Source: Terebella lapidaria (lineage: Eukaryota > Annelida > Polychaeta > Terebellida > Terebellidae). From it: a stretch of DNA of 64,000 bases. The notes below the pieces were generated by a model, which was given only the letters and a program-made list of their open reading frames with translations, made no database searches and was not told the DNA's origin. The position numbers and the translations under genes are program-made. Of the stretch, positions 27,901 to 42,900 are shown one piece after another. The stretch is from the NCBI GenBank assembly GCA_949152475.1, contig OX424561.1, forward strand, positions 1,116,001 to 1,180,000, read 5' to 3'. Numbering within the stretch: the first letter of the stretch is position 1; each line of letters starts with the position of its first letter.

Positions 27901-30900
27901 TTGTAATATCATTGGACGCCCTATCTTACAGTTATCATGTTCTACAGTACAGCTGGCGTGGCAGGTGCCCCTTGTGTACAATACTCACTGTTAAACAGTC
28001 ACTAGTTGTAATATCATTGGACGCCCTATCTGACAGTTATCACGTTCTACAGTACAGCTGGCGTGGCAGGTGTCCCTTGTGTACAATACTCACTGTTAAA
28101 CAGTCACTAGTTGTAATATCATTGGACGCCCTATCTGACAGTTATCATGTTGTTCTACAGTACAGCTGGCGTGGCAGGTGTCCCTTGTGTACAATACTCA
28201 CTGTTAAACAGTCACTAGTTGTAATATCATTGGACGCCCTATCTGACAGTTATCATGTTCTACAGTACAGCTGGCGTGGCAGGTGTCCCTTGTGTACAAT
28301 ACTCACTGTTAAACAGTCACTAGTTGTAATATCATTGGACGCCCTATCTGACAGTTATCATGTTCTACAGTACAGCTGGCGTGGCAGGTGTCCCTTGTGT
28401 ACAATACTCACTGTTAAACAGTCACTAGTTGTAATATCATTGGACGCCCTATCTGACAGTTATCATGTTGTTCTACAGTACAGCTGGCGTGGCAGGTGTC
28501 CCTTGTGTACAATACTCACTGTTAAACAGTCACCAGTTGTAATATCATTGGACGCCCTATCTGACAGTTATCATGTTCTACAGTACAGCTGGCGTGGCAG
28601 GTGTCCCTTGTGTACAATACTCACTGTTAAACAGTCACTAGTTGTAATATCATTGGACGCCCTATCTGACAGTTATCATGTTCTACACTACAGCTGGCGT
28701 GGCAGGTGCCCCTTGTGTACAATACTCACTGTTACATAGTCACTAGTTGTAATATCATTGGACGCCCTATCTGACAGTTATCATGTTCTACAGTACAGCT
28801 GGCGTGGCAGGTGTCCCTTGTGTACAATACTCACTGTTAAACAGTCACTAGTTGTAATATCATTGGACGCCCTATCTGACAGTTATCATGTTCTACAGTA
28901 CAGCTGGCGTGGCAGGTGTCCCTTGTGTACAATACTCACTGTTAAACAGTCACTAGTTGTAATATCATTGGACGCCCTATCTGACAGTTATCTTGTTCTA
29001 CAGTACAGCTGGCGTGGCAGGTGTCCCTTGTGTACAATACTCACTGTTAAACAGTCACTAGTTGTAATATCATTGGACGCCCTATCTGACAGTTATCATG
29101 TTCTACAGTACAGCTGGCGTGGCAGGTGTCCATTGTGTACAATACTCACTGTTAAACAGTCACTAGTTGTAATATCATTGCACGCCCTATCTGACAGTTA
29201 TCATGTTGTTCTACAGTACAGCTGGCGTGGCAGGTGTCCCTTGTGTACAATACTCACTGTTAAACAGTCACTAGTTGTAATATCATTGGACGCCCTATCT
29301 GACAGTTATCATGTTGTTCTACAGTACAGCTGGCGTGGCAGGTGTCCCTTGTGTACAATACTCACTGTTAAACAGTCACTAGTTGTAATATCATTGGACG
29401 CCCTATCTGACAGTTATCATGTTCTACAGTACAGCTGGCGTGGCAGGTGTCCCATGTGTACAATACTCACTGTTAAACAGTCACTAGTTGTAATATCATT
29501 GGACGCCCTATCTGACAGTTATCATGTTCTACAGTACAGCTGGCGTGGCAGGTGTCCCTTGTGTACAATACTCACTGTTAAACAGTCACTAGTTGTAATA
29601 TCATTGGACGCCCTATCTGACAGTTATCATGTTCTACAGTACAGCTGGCGTGGCAGGTGTCCCTTGTGTACAATACTCACTGTTAAACAGTCACTAGTTG
29701 TAATATCATTGGACGCCCTATCTGACAGTTATCATGTTCTACAGTACAGCTGGCGTGGCAGGTGTCCCTTGTGTACAATACTCACTGTTAAACAGTCACT
29801 AGTTGTAATATCATTGGACGCCCTATCTGACAGTTATCATGTTCTACAGTACAGCTGGCGTGGCAGGTGTCCCTTGTGTACAATACTCACTGTTAAACAG
29901 TCACTAGTTGTAATATCATTGGACGCCCTATCTGACAGTTATCATGTTCTACAGTACAGCTGGCATGGCAGGTGCCCCTTGTGTACAATACTCACTGTTA
30001 AACAGTCACTAGTTGTAATATCATTGGACGCCCTATCTGACAGTTATCATGTTCTACAGTACTGCTGGCGTGGCAGGTGCCCCTTGTGTACAATACTCAC
30101 TGTTAAACAGTCACTAGTTGTAATATCATTGCACGCCCTATCTGACAGTTATCATGTTGTTCTACAGTACGGCTGGCGTAGTAGGTGTTCCTTGTGTACA
30201 ATACTCACTGTTAACTCTTTACCTGCCTTACGTCATTGACTAGATGCGCTCTATATGACGTTTTTGGGTTGCCTGCTAAATGACGTTTTGGGGTTACATG
30301 CCAGAGGGCTCGCTTTGACGCTAACAGTGATTTTTATTTACATGTTTATTGCATTCAGAGATTATAGATGCATGCATGCATATAGTTTTGTCTGAAGTTC
30401 GCTAAAAGTATAGTTATAACGTGTTGAGCTGTATTTATAAGTGAGAAAAGTTTACTATTTTCGCGTGTTTTATCAGTCTAGTATAGGATTACATGCTTTT
30501 AACAGCTATTCAAGGCAGCAAACTTGGCCAAACTGAAATGGAGTTCACAATATTCTTACACACAGTATCGTGGCTCTATGGTGTTTTATATGAACAAATT
30601 ATACACTAAAAATACAAGTTGCATGGTTTGGTCTGGATACTTGTAATTTTCCGTCGAGATTATCAAGATTTCAGACCAATAAATTAGCTACAGTCGCACC
30701 AAAATGGCTATAGTCGCGAGCGGCCCTGCATTCATTCTTTGCCCGATTGTGTGGATTGTTTAGTTCCTTTTCGCTTCTGCTGCTGACAGATTCATACTAA
30801 GCAATATAGACAGAAAACAATACATGTTTTTGTCAATTGTATTTGATATTTTATTTCTTGATCACCAACCATTCCATGACCATCAGGTTTATGACCGCCT

Positions 30901-33900
30901 AAAAATTTCAACAGGCTGCACAACTGGGCGGGAAACACAGAGGTCTCAGCCAATCAGAAATCCGCCACAAGTATTTGTCAAAAATTGGCGGCATAATTTT
31001 CAGGTGAAATATTATACTGAACTTTCCAAATGTAACTGTTTTTATCCTGAATAAACATAAATGATGGGACTACTCAACTTAGAGAATATCTGATGTCGCC
31101 TAATTGTTTAATTTAGCAAGCTTGTTACGTGATTGCCCGAGAAAATAACCCAGGACGGCGGTCGGCCTCGGGTGCCCACAAACTTGACAGATGGACCCAG
31201 AAATCATTTCCACATGTATCACTAATCACCCGAAAAATCACGGGCAAACAAAGATAAACACATGGCTTATGTGATGAATATAATGATATGGCCTAGTAGC
31301 AAAACAAAATTGAACGGAATCATCAAAATTCACGAGTCCAATGAACTGATAACTTCAAATAAAACGAATTTATCGGTTATTAACTCCTGATGATAGGAAA
31401 GATTCTCCCTACTTGCAGTGTTGCAACTGGCCTAATACGCTGACCCCCTCCCCCCCTCCCTCACCATAAAAGCCGTGTATGCAAATGAGCGTCTCACGGG
31501 GCCCACAACACCGTGACCACGGGGTTGTAAACACAAGAAAAACTTGCCTAGCAGTGGATGGTTTTTCATCACTGAAGAAAGGATTTCGCCAGATGTGAGA
31601 CATTTATTTGTTTTCATAGAAAGGTAAAAACACACCATCAAGCTTATTTTGGCAAACAATCTAATTTGTCTTAGAGAAACGACGTTCTCACAGTCACAAT
31701 CTCGATCTCCCGATCGAGCACCTGTTGCTGGTCTGACAATCAGACACCGGCAAGTGTCAGTTGCGCAACAGTCGCCGGCACAGCCCAAATATTGCTTTTA
31801 TCCACTGGCTTTTCATCTCCCTCAGATAATTGCCCCTCTACATTATTAAAGGAACATATGGAGATGTTAAAACAAATATCTATCACTTGTATACTCAGCT
31901 ATTACCAGTGGAATCAAAGCCGGGGAAAGTGTGTGCTCGACTCTGCTGTCAGTTGAGTTTTGACAACAAGTTTATGCAAATGAGCAATGCGGGCATGCTC
32001 CATACTCCAAATAAGGAAATTAACATATTCAAATGATGACGTAGGGTGTCAGTTTGGTCAGGTATACTTGTGAACTGCTTTGTGATTGGCTGATGTTAAT
32101 GAAGGATTATAGATCCAAGCAAATTAGAACCATACTTACATACGTAAATATCCGTCATTGAGGATACGAGACTGCAGCACGTGTACGTATATATACGTCA
32201 GTGAGTATTCACGCCATGAATTACGTGACGTGAAAAAACGTCACTGAGGATAGGAAGCTAGTTATCCATGATGTGTATACACGTCAATGGCAGGTAAAGA
32301 GTTAAACAGTCACTAGTTGTAATATCATTGGACGCCCTATCTGACAGTTATCATGTTCTACAGTACAGCTGGCATGGCAGGTGTCCCTTGTGTACAATAC
32401 TCACTGTTAAACAGTCACTAGTTGTAATATCATTGAACGCCCTATCTGACAGTTATCATGTTCTACAGTACAGCTGGCGTGGCAGGTGCCCCTTGTGTAC
32501 AATACTCACTGTTAAACAGTCACTAATTGTAATATCATTGGACGCCCTATCTGACAGTTATCATGTTGTTCTACAGTACAGCTGGCGTGGCAGGTGTCCC
32601 TTGTGTACAATACTCACTGTTAAACAGTCACTGGTTGTAATATCATTGGACGCCCTATCTGACAGTTATCATGTTCTACAGTACAGCTGGCGTGGCAGGT
32701 GTCCCTTGTGTACAATACTCACTGTTAAACAGTCACTAGTTGTAATATCATTGGACGCCCTATCTGACAGTTATCATGTTCTACAGTACAGCTGGCGTGG
32801 CAGGTGTCCCTTGTGTACAATACTCACTGTTAAACAGTCACTAGTTGTAATATCATTGGACGCCCTATCTGACAGTTATCATGTTCTACAGTACAGCTGG
32901 CGTGGCAGGTGTCCCTTGTGTACAATACTCACTGTTAAACAGTCACTAGTTGTAATATCATTGGACGCCCTATCTGACAGTTATCATGTTCTACAGTACA
33001 GCTGGTGTGGCAGGTGCCCCTTGTGTACAATACTCACTGTTAAACAGTCACTAGTTGTAATATCATTGAACGCCCTATCTGACAGTTATCATGTTCTACA
33101 GTACAGCTGGCGTGGCAGGTGTCCCTTGTGTACAATACTCACTGTTAAACAGTCACTAGTTGTAATATCATTGGACGCCCTATCTGACAGTTATCATGTT
33201 CTACAGTACAGCTGGCGTGGCAGGTGTCCCTTGTGTACAATACTCACTGTTAAACAGTCATTAGTTGTAATATCATTGGACGCCCTATCTGACAGTTATC
33301 ATGTTGTTCTACAGTACAGCTGGCGTGGCAGGTGTCCCTTGTGTACAATACTCACTGTTAAACAGTCACTAGTTGTAATATCATTGGACGCCCTATCTGA
33401 CAGTTATCATGTTCTACAGTACAGCTGGCATGGCAGGTGCCCCTTGTGTACAATACTCACTGTTAAACAGTCACTAGTTGTAATATCATTGGACGCCCTA
33501 TCTGACAGTTATCATGTTCTACAGTACAGCTGGCGTGGCAGGTGTCCCTTGTGTACAATACTCACTGTTAAACAGTCACTAGTTGTAATATCATTGGACG
33601 CCCTATCTGACAGTTATCATGTTCTACAGTACAGCTGGCGTGGCAGGTGTCCCTTGTGTACAATACTCACTGTTAAACAGTCACTAGTTGTAATATCATT
33701 GGACGCCCTATCTGACGGTTATCATGTTCTACAGTACAGCTGGCGTGGCAGGTGCCCCTTGTGTACAATACTCACTGTTAAACAGTCACTAGTTGTAATA
33801 TCATTGAACGCCCTATCTGACAGTTATCATGTTCTACAGTACAGCTGGCGTGGCAGGTGTCCCTTGTGTACAATACTCACTGTTAAACAGTCACTAGTTG

Positions 33901-36900
33901 TAATATCATTGGACGCCCTATCTGACAGTTATCATGTTGTTCTACAGTACAGCTGGCGTGGCAGGTGTCCCTTGTGTACAATACTCACTGTTAAACAGTC
34001 ACTAGTTGTAATATCATTGGACGCCCTATCTGACAGTTATCATGTTCTACAGTACAGCTGGCGTGGCAGGTGTCCCTTGTGTACAATACTCACTGTTAAA
34101 CAGTCACTAGTTGTAATATCATTGGACGCCCTATCTGACAGTTATCATGTTGTTCTACAGTACAGCTGGCGTGGCAGGTGTCCCTTGTGTACAATACTCA
34201 CTGTTAAACAGTCACTAGTTGTAATATCATTGGACGCCCTATCTGACAGTTATCATGTTCTACAGTACAGCTGGCGTGGCAGGTGTCCCTTGTGTACAAT
34301 ACTCACTGTTAAACAGTCACTAGTTGTAATATCATTGGACGCCCTATCTGACAGTTATCATGTTCTACAGTACAGCTGGCGTAGCAGGTGTCCCTTGTGT
34401 ACAATACTCACTGTTAAACAGTCACTAGTTGTAATATCATTGGACGCCCTATCTGACAGTTATCATGTTCTACAGTACAGCTGGCGTAGCAGGTGTCCCT
34501 TGTGTACAATACTCACTGTTAAACAGTCACTAGTTGTAATATCATTGGACGCCCTATCTGACAGTTATCATGTTCTACAGTACAGCTGGCATGGCAGGTG
34601 TCCCTTGTGTACAATACTCACTGTTAAACAGTCACTAGTTGTAATATCATTGGACGCCCTATCTGACAGTTATCATGTTGTTCTACAGTACAGCTGGCAT
34701 GGCAGGTGTCCCTTGTGTACAATACTCACTGTTAAACAGTCACTAGTTGTAATATCATTGAACGCCCTATCTGACAGTTATCATGTTCTACAGTACAGCT
34801 GGCGTAGCAGGTGTCCCTTGTGTACAATACTCACTGTTAAACAGTCACTAGTTGCAATATCATTGGACGCCCTATCTGACAGTTATCATGTTGTTCTACA
34901 GTACAGCTGGCGTGGCAGGTGCCCCTTGTGTACAATACTCACTGTTAAACAGTCACTAGTTGTAATATCATTGGACGCCCTATCTGACAGTTATCATGTT
35001 CTACAGTACAGCTGGCGTGGCAGGTGTCCCTTGTGTACAATACTCACTGTTAAACAGTCACTAGTTGTAATATCATTGGACGCCCTATCTGACAGTTATC
35101 ATGTTCTACAGTACAGCTGGCGTGGCAGGTGTCCCTTGTGTACAATACTCACTGTTAAACAGTCACTAGTTGTAATATCATTGGACGCCCTATCTGACAG
35201 TTATCATGTTGTTCTACAGTACAGCTGGCGTGGCAGGTGTCCCTTGTGTACAATACTCACTGTTAAACAGTCACTAGTTGTAATATCATTGGACGCCCTA
35301 TCTGACAGTTATCATGTTCTACAGTACAGCTGGCGTGGCAGGTGCCCCTTGTGTACAATACTCACTGTTAAACAGTCACTAGTTGTAATATCATTGGACG
35401 CCCTATCTGACAGTTATCATGTTCTACAGTACAGCTGGCGTGGCAGGTGCCCCTTGTGTACAATACTCACTGTTAAACAGTCACTAGTTGTAATATCATT
35501 GGACGCCCTATCTGACAGTTATCATGTTCTACAGTACAGCTGGCGTGGCAGGTGTCCCTTGTGTACAATACTCACTGTTAAACAGTCACTAGTTGTAATA
35601 TCATTGGACGCCCTATCTGACAGTTATCATGTTCTACAGTACAGCTGGCGTGGCAGGTGTCCCTTGTGTACAATACTCACTGTTAAACAGTCACTAGTTG
35701 TAATATCATTGGACGCCCTATCTGACAGTTATCATGTTCTACAGTACAGCTGGCGTGGCAGGTGTCCCTTGTGTACAATACTCACTGTTAAACAGTCACT
35801 AGTTGTAATATCATTGGACGCCCTATCTGACAGTTATCATGTTCTACAGTACAGCTGGCGTGGCAGGTGTCCCTTGTGTACAATACTCACTGTTAAACAG
35901 TCACTAGTTGTAATATCATTGGACGCCCTATCTGACAGTTATCATGTTCTACAGTACAGCTGGCGTGGCAGGTGTCCCTTGTGTACAATACTCACTGTTA
36001 AACAGTCACTAGTTGTAATATCATTGGACGCCCTATCTGACAGTTATCATGTTCTACAGTACAGCTGGCGTGGCAGGTGTCCCTTGTGTACAATACTCAC
36101 TGTTAAACAGTCACTAGTTGTAATATCATTGGACGCCCTGACTGACAGTTATCATGTTGTTCTACAGTACAGCTGGCGTGGCAGGTGTCCCTTGTGTACA
36201 ATACTCACTGTTAAACAGTCACTAGTTGTAATATCATTGGACGCCCTATCTGACAGTTATCACGTTGTTCTACAGTACAGCTGGCGTGGCAGGTGTCCCT
36301 TGTGTACAATACTCACTGTTAAACAGTCACTAGTTGTAATATCATTGGACGCCCTATCTGACAGTTATCATGTTCTACAGTACAGCTGGCGTGGCAGGTG
36401 TCCCTTGTGTACAATACTCACTGTTAAACAGTCACTAGTTGTAATATCATTGGACGCCCTATCTGACAGTTATCACGTTGTTCTACAGTACAGCTGGCGT
36501 GGCAGGTGTCCCTTGTGTACAATACTCACTGTTAAACAGTCACTAGTTGTAATATCATTGGACGCCCTATCTGACAGTTATCATGTTGTTCTACAGTACA
36601 GCTGGCGTGGCAGGTGTCCCTTGTGTACAATACTCACTGTTAAACAGTCACTAATTGTAATATCATTGGACGCCCTATCTGACAGTTATCATGTTCTACA
36701 GTACAGCTGGCGTGGCAGGTGTCCCTTGTGTACAATACTCACTGTTAAACAGTCACTAGTTGTAATATCATTGGACGCCCTATCTGACAGTTATCATGTT
36801 GTTCTACAGTAGAGCTGGCGTAGCAGGTGTCCCTTGTGTACAATACTCACTGTTAAACAGTCACTAGTTGTAATATCATTGGACGCCCTATCTGACAGTT

Positions 36901-39900
36901 ATCATGTTGTTCTACAGTACAGCTGGCGTGGCAGGTGCCCCTTGTGTACAATACTCACTGTTAAACAGTCACTAGTTGTAATATCATTGGACGCCCTATC
37001 TGACAGTTATCATGTTCTACAGTACAGCTGGCGTGGCAGGTGCCCCTTGTGTACAATACTCACCGTTAAACAGTCACTAGTTGTAATATCATTGGACGCC
37101 CTATCTGACAGTTATCATGTTGTTCTACAGTACAGCTGGCGTGGCAGGTGTCCCTTGTGTACAATACTCACTGTTAAACAGTCACTAGTTGTAATATCAT
37201 TGGACGCCCTATCTGACAGTTATCATGTTGTTCTACAGTACAGCTGGCGTGGCAGGTGTCCCTTGTGTACAATACTCACTGTTAAACAGTCACTAGTTGT
37301 AATATCATTGGACGCCCTATCTGACAGTTATCATGTTCTACAGTACAGCTGGCGTGGCAGGTGCCCCTTGTGTACAATACTCACTGTTAAACAGTCACTA
37401 GTTGTAATATCATTGGACGCCCTATCTGACAGTTATCATGTTGTTCTACAGTACAGCTGGCGTGGCAGGTGTCCCTTGTGTACAATACTCACTGTTAAAC
37501 AGTCACTAGTTGTAATATCATTGGACGCCCTATCTGACAGTTATCATGTTCTACAGTACAGCTGGCGTGGCAGGTGTCCCTTGTGTACAATACTCACTGT
37601 TAAACAGTCACTAGTTGTAATATCATTGGACGCCCTATCTGACAGTTATCACGTTCTACAGTACAGCTGGCGTGGCAGGTGCCCCTTGTGTACAATACTC
37701 ACCGTTAAACAGTCACTAGTTGTAATATCATTGGACGCCCTATCTGACAGTTATCATGTTGTTCTACAGTACAGCTGGCGTGGCAGGTGTCCCTTGTGTA
37801 CAATACTCACTGTTAAACAGTCACTAGTTGTAATATCATTGGACGCCCTATCTGACAGTTATCATGTTCTACAGTACAGCTGGCGTGGCAGGTGTCCCTT
37901 GTGTACAATACTCACTGTTAAACAGTCACTAGTTGTAATATCATTGGACGCCCTATCTGACAGTTATCATGTTGTTCTACAGTACAGCTGGCGTGGCAGG
38001 TGTCCCTTGTGTACAATACTCACTGTTAAACAGTCACTAGTTGTAATATCATTGGACGCCCTATCTGACAGTTATCATGTTGTTCTACAGTACAGCTGGC
38101 GTGGCAGGTGTCCCTTGTGTACAATACTCACTGTTAAACAGTCACTAGTTGTAATATCATTGGACGCCCTATCTGACAGTTATCATGTTCTACAGTACAG
38201 CTGGCGTGGCAGGTGTCCCTTGTGTACAATACTCACTGTTAAACAGTCACTAGTTGTAATATCATTGGACGCCCTATCTGACAGTTATCATGTTCTACAG
38301 TACAGCTGGCGTGGCAGGTGTCCCTTGTGTACAATACTCACTGTTAAACAGTCACTAGTTGTAATATCATTGGACGCCCTATCTGACAGTTATCATGTTC
38401 TACAGTACAGCTGGCGTGGCAGGTGCCCCTTGTGTACAATACTCACTGTTAAACAGTCACTAGTTGTAATATCATTGGACGCCCTATCTGACAGTTATCA
38501 TGTTCTACAGTACAGCTGGCGTGGCAGGTGCCCCTTGTGTACAATACTCACCGTTAAACAGTCACTAGTTGTAATATCATTGGACGCCCTATCTGACAGT
38601 TATCATGTTGTTCTACAGTACAGCTGGCGTGGCAGGTGTCCCTTGTGTACAATACTCACTGTTAAACAGTCACTAGTTGTAATATCATTGGACGCCCTAT
38701 CTGTCAGTTATCATGTTCTACAGTACAGCTGGCGTGGCAGGTGTCCCTTGTGTACAATACTCACTGTTAAACAGTCACTAGTTGTAATATCATTGGACGC
38801 CCTATCTGACAGTTATCATGTTGTTCTACAGTACAGCTGGCGTGGCAGGTGTCCCTTGTGTACAATACTCACTGTTAAACAGTCACTAGTTGTAATATCA
38901 TTGGACGCCCTATCTTACAGTTATCATGTTCTACAGTACAGCTGGCGTGGCAGGTGTCCCTTGTGTACAATACTCACTGTTAAACAGTCACTAGTTGTAA
39001 TATCATTGGACGCCCTATCTGACAGTTATCATGTTCTACAGTACAGCTGGCGTGGCAGGTGTCCCTTGTGTACAATACTCACTGTTAAACAGTCACTAGT
39101 TGTAATATCATTGGACGCCCTATCTGACAGTTATCATGTTGTTCTACAGTACAGCTGGCGTGGCAGGTGCCCCTTGTGTACAATACTCACTGTTAAACAG
39201 TCACTAGTTGTAATATCATTGGACGCCCTATCTGACAGTTATCATGTTCTACAGTACAGCTGGTGTGGCAGGTGCCCCTTGTGTACAATACTCACTGTTA
39301 AACAGTCACTAGTTGTAATATCATTGGACGCCCTATCTGACAGTTATCATGTTCTACAGTACAGCTGGCGTGGCAGGTGTCCCTTGTGTACAATACTCAC
39401 TGTTAAACAGTCACTAGTTGTAATATCATTGGACGCCCTATCTGACAGTTATCATGTTCTACAGTACAGCTGGCGTGGCAGGTGTCCCTTGTGTACAATA
39501 CTCACTGTTAAACAGTCACTAGTTGTAATATCATTGGACGCCCTATCTGACAGTTATCATGTTCTACAGTACAGCTGGCGTAGCAGGTGTCCCTTGTGTA
39601 CAATACTCACTGTTAAACAGTCACTAGTTGTAATATCATTGGACGCCCTATCTGACAGTTATCACGTTGTTCTACAGTACAGCTGGCATGACAGGTGTCC
39701 CTTGTGTACAATACTCACTGTTAAACAGTCACTAGTTGTAATATCATTGGACGCCCTATCTGACAGTTATCATGTTCTACAGTACAGCTGGCGTGGCAGG
39801 TGTCCCTTGTGTACAATACTCACTGTTAAACAGTCACTAGTTGTAATATCATTGGACGCCCTATCTGACAGTTATCATGTTCTACAGTACAGCTGGCGTG

Positions 39901-42900
39901 GCAGGTGTCCCTTGTGTACAATACTCACTGTTAAACAGTCACTAGTTGTAATATCATTGGACGCCCTATCTGACAGTTATCATGTTCTACAGTACAGCTG
40001 GCATGGCAGGTGTCCCTTGTGTACAATACTCACTGTTAAACAGTCACTAGTTGTAATATCATTGGACGCCCTATCTTAGTTATCATGTTCTACAGTACAG
40101 CTGGCGTGGCAGGTGTCCCTTGTGTACAATACTCACTGTTAAACAGTCACTAGTTGTAATATCATTGGACGCCCTATCTTAGTTATCATGTTCTACAGTA
40201 CAGCTGGCGTGGCAGGTGCCCCTTGTGTACAATACTCACTGTTAAACAGTCACTAGTTGTAATATCATTGGACGCCCTATCTGACAGTTATCATGTTGTT
40301 CTACAGTACAGCTGGCGTGGCAGGTGTCCCTTGTGTACAATACTCACTGTTAAACAGTCACTAGTTGTAATATCATTGGACGCCCTATCTTACAGTTATC
40401 ATGTTCTACAGTACAGCTGGCGTGGCAGGTGTCCCTTGTGTACAATACTCACTGTTAAACAGTCACTAGTTGTAATATCATTGGACGCCCTATCTGACAG
40501 TTATCATGTTCTACAGTACAGCTGGCGTGGCAGGTGTCCCTTGTGTACAATACTCACTGTTAAACAGTCACTAGTTGTAATATCATTGGACGCCCTATCT
40601 GACAGTTATCATGTTCTACAGTACAGCTGGCGTGGCAGGTGTCCCTTGTGTACAATACTCACTGTTAAACAGTCACTAGTTGTAATATCATTGGACGCCC
40701 TATCTGACAGTTATTATGTTCTACAGTACAGCTGGTGTGGCAGGTGCCCCTTGTGTACAATACTCACTGTTAAACAGTCACTAGTTGTAATATCATTGGA
40801 CGCCCTATCTTACAGTTATCATGTTCTACAGTACAGCTGGCGTGGCAGGTGTCCCTTGTGTACAATACTCACTGTTAAACAGTCACTAGTTGTAATATCA
40901 TTGGACGCCCTATCTGACAGTTATCATGTTGTTCTACAGTACAGTTGGCGTGGCAGGTGTCCCTTGTGTACAATACTCACTGTTAAACAGTCACTAGTTG
41001 TAATATCATTGGACGCCCTATCTGACAGTTATCATGTTCTACAGTACAGCTGGCGTGGCAGGTGCCCCTTGTGTACAATACTCACTGTTAAACAGTCACT
41101 AGTTGTAATATCATTGGACGCCCTATCTGACAGTTATCATGTTCTACAGTACAGCTGGCGTGGCAGGTGCCCCATGTGTACAATACTCACTGTTAAACAG
41201 TCACTAGTTGTAATATCATTGGACGCCCTATCTGACAGTTATCATGTTCTACAGTACAGCTGGCGTGGCAGGTGTCCATTGTGTACAATACTCACTGTTA
41301 AACAGTCACTAGTTGTAATATCATTGGACGCCCTATCTGACAGTTATCATGTTCTACAGTACAGCTGGTGTGGCAGGTGTCCCTTGTGTACAATACTCAC
41401 TGTTAAACAGTCACTAGTTGTAATATCATTGGACGCCCTATCTGACAGTTATCATGTTCTACAGTACAGCTGGCGTGGCAGGTGTCCCTTGTGTACAATA
41501 CTCACTGTTAAACAGTCACTAGTTGTAATATCATTGGACGCCCTATCTGACAGTTATCATGTTCTACAGTACAGCTGGCGTGGCAGGTGCCCCTTGTGTA
41601 CAATACTCACTGTTAAACAGTCACTAGTTGTAATATCATTGGACGCCCTATCTGACAGTTATCATGTTCTACAGTACAGCTGGCGTGGCAGGTGCCCCTT
41701 GTGTACAATACTCACTGTTAAACAGTCACTAGTTGTAATATCATTGGACGCCCTATCTGACAGTTATCATGTTCTACAGTACAGCTGGCGTGGCAGGTGT
41801 CCCTTGTGTACAATACTCACTGTTAAACAGTCACTAGTTGTAATATCATTGGACGCCCTATCTGACAGTTATCACGTTGTTCTACAGTACAGCTGGCGTG
41901 GCAGGTGTCCCTTGTGTACAATACTCACTGTTAAACAGTCACTAGTTGTAATATCATTGGACGCCCTATCTGACAGTTATCATGTTCTACAGTACAGCTG
42001 GCGTGGCAGGTGTCCCTTGTGTACAATACTCACTGTTAAACAGTCACTAGTTGTAATATCATTGGACGCCCTATCTGACAGTTATCACGTTGTTCTACAG
42101 TACAGCTGGCGTGGCAGGTGTCCCTTGTGTACAATACTCACTGTTAAACAGTCACTAGTTGTAATATCATTGGACGCCCTATCTGACAGTTATCATGTTC
42201 TACAGTACAGCTGGCGTGGCAGGTGTCCCTTGTGTACAATACTCACTGTTAAACAGTCACTAGTTGTAATATCATTGGACGCCCTATCTGACAGTTATCA
42301 CGTTGTTCTACAGTACAGCTGGCGTGGCAGGTGTCCCTTGTGTACAATACTCACTGTTAAACAGTCACTAGTTGTAATATCATTGGACGCCCTATCTGAC
42401 AGTTATCATGTTCTACAGTACAGCTGGCGTGGCAGGTGCCCCTTGTGTACAATACTCACTGTTAAACAATCATTAGTTGTAATATCATTGGACGCCCTAT
42501 CTGACAGTTATCATGTTCTACAGTACAGCTGGCGTGGCAGGTGTCCCTTGTGTACAATACTCACTGTTAAACAGTCACTAGTTGTAATATCATTGGACGC
42601 CCTATCTGACAGTTATGTTCTACAGTACAGCTGGCGTAGCAGGTGTCCCTTGTGTACAATACTCACTGTTAAACAGTCACTAGTTGTAATATCATTGGAC
42701 GCCCTATCTGACAGTTATCATGTTCTACAGTACAGCTGGCGTGGCAGGTGTCCCTTGTGTACAATACTCACTGTTAAACAGTCACTAGTTGTAATATCAT
42801 TGAACGCCCTATCTGACAGTTATCATGTTCTACAGTACAGCTGGCATGGCAGGTGTCCCTTGTGTACAATACTCACTGTTAAACAGTCACTAGTTGTAAT

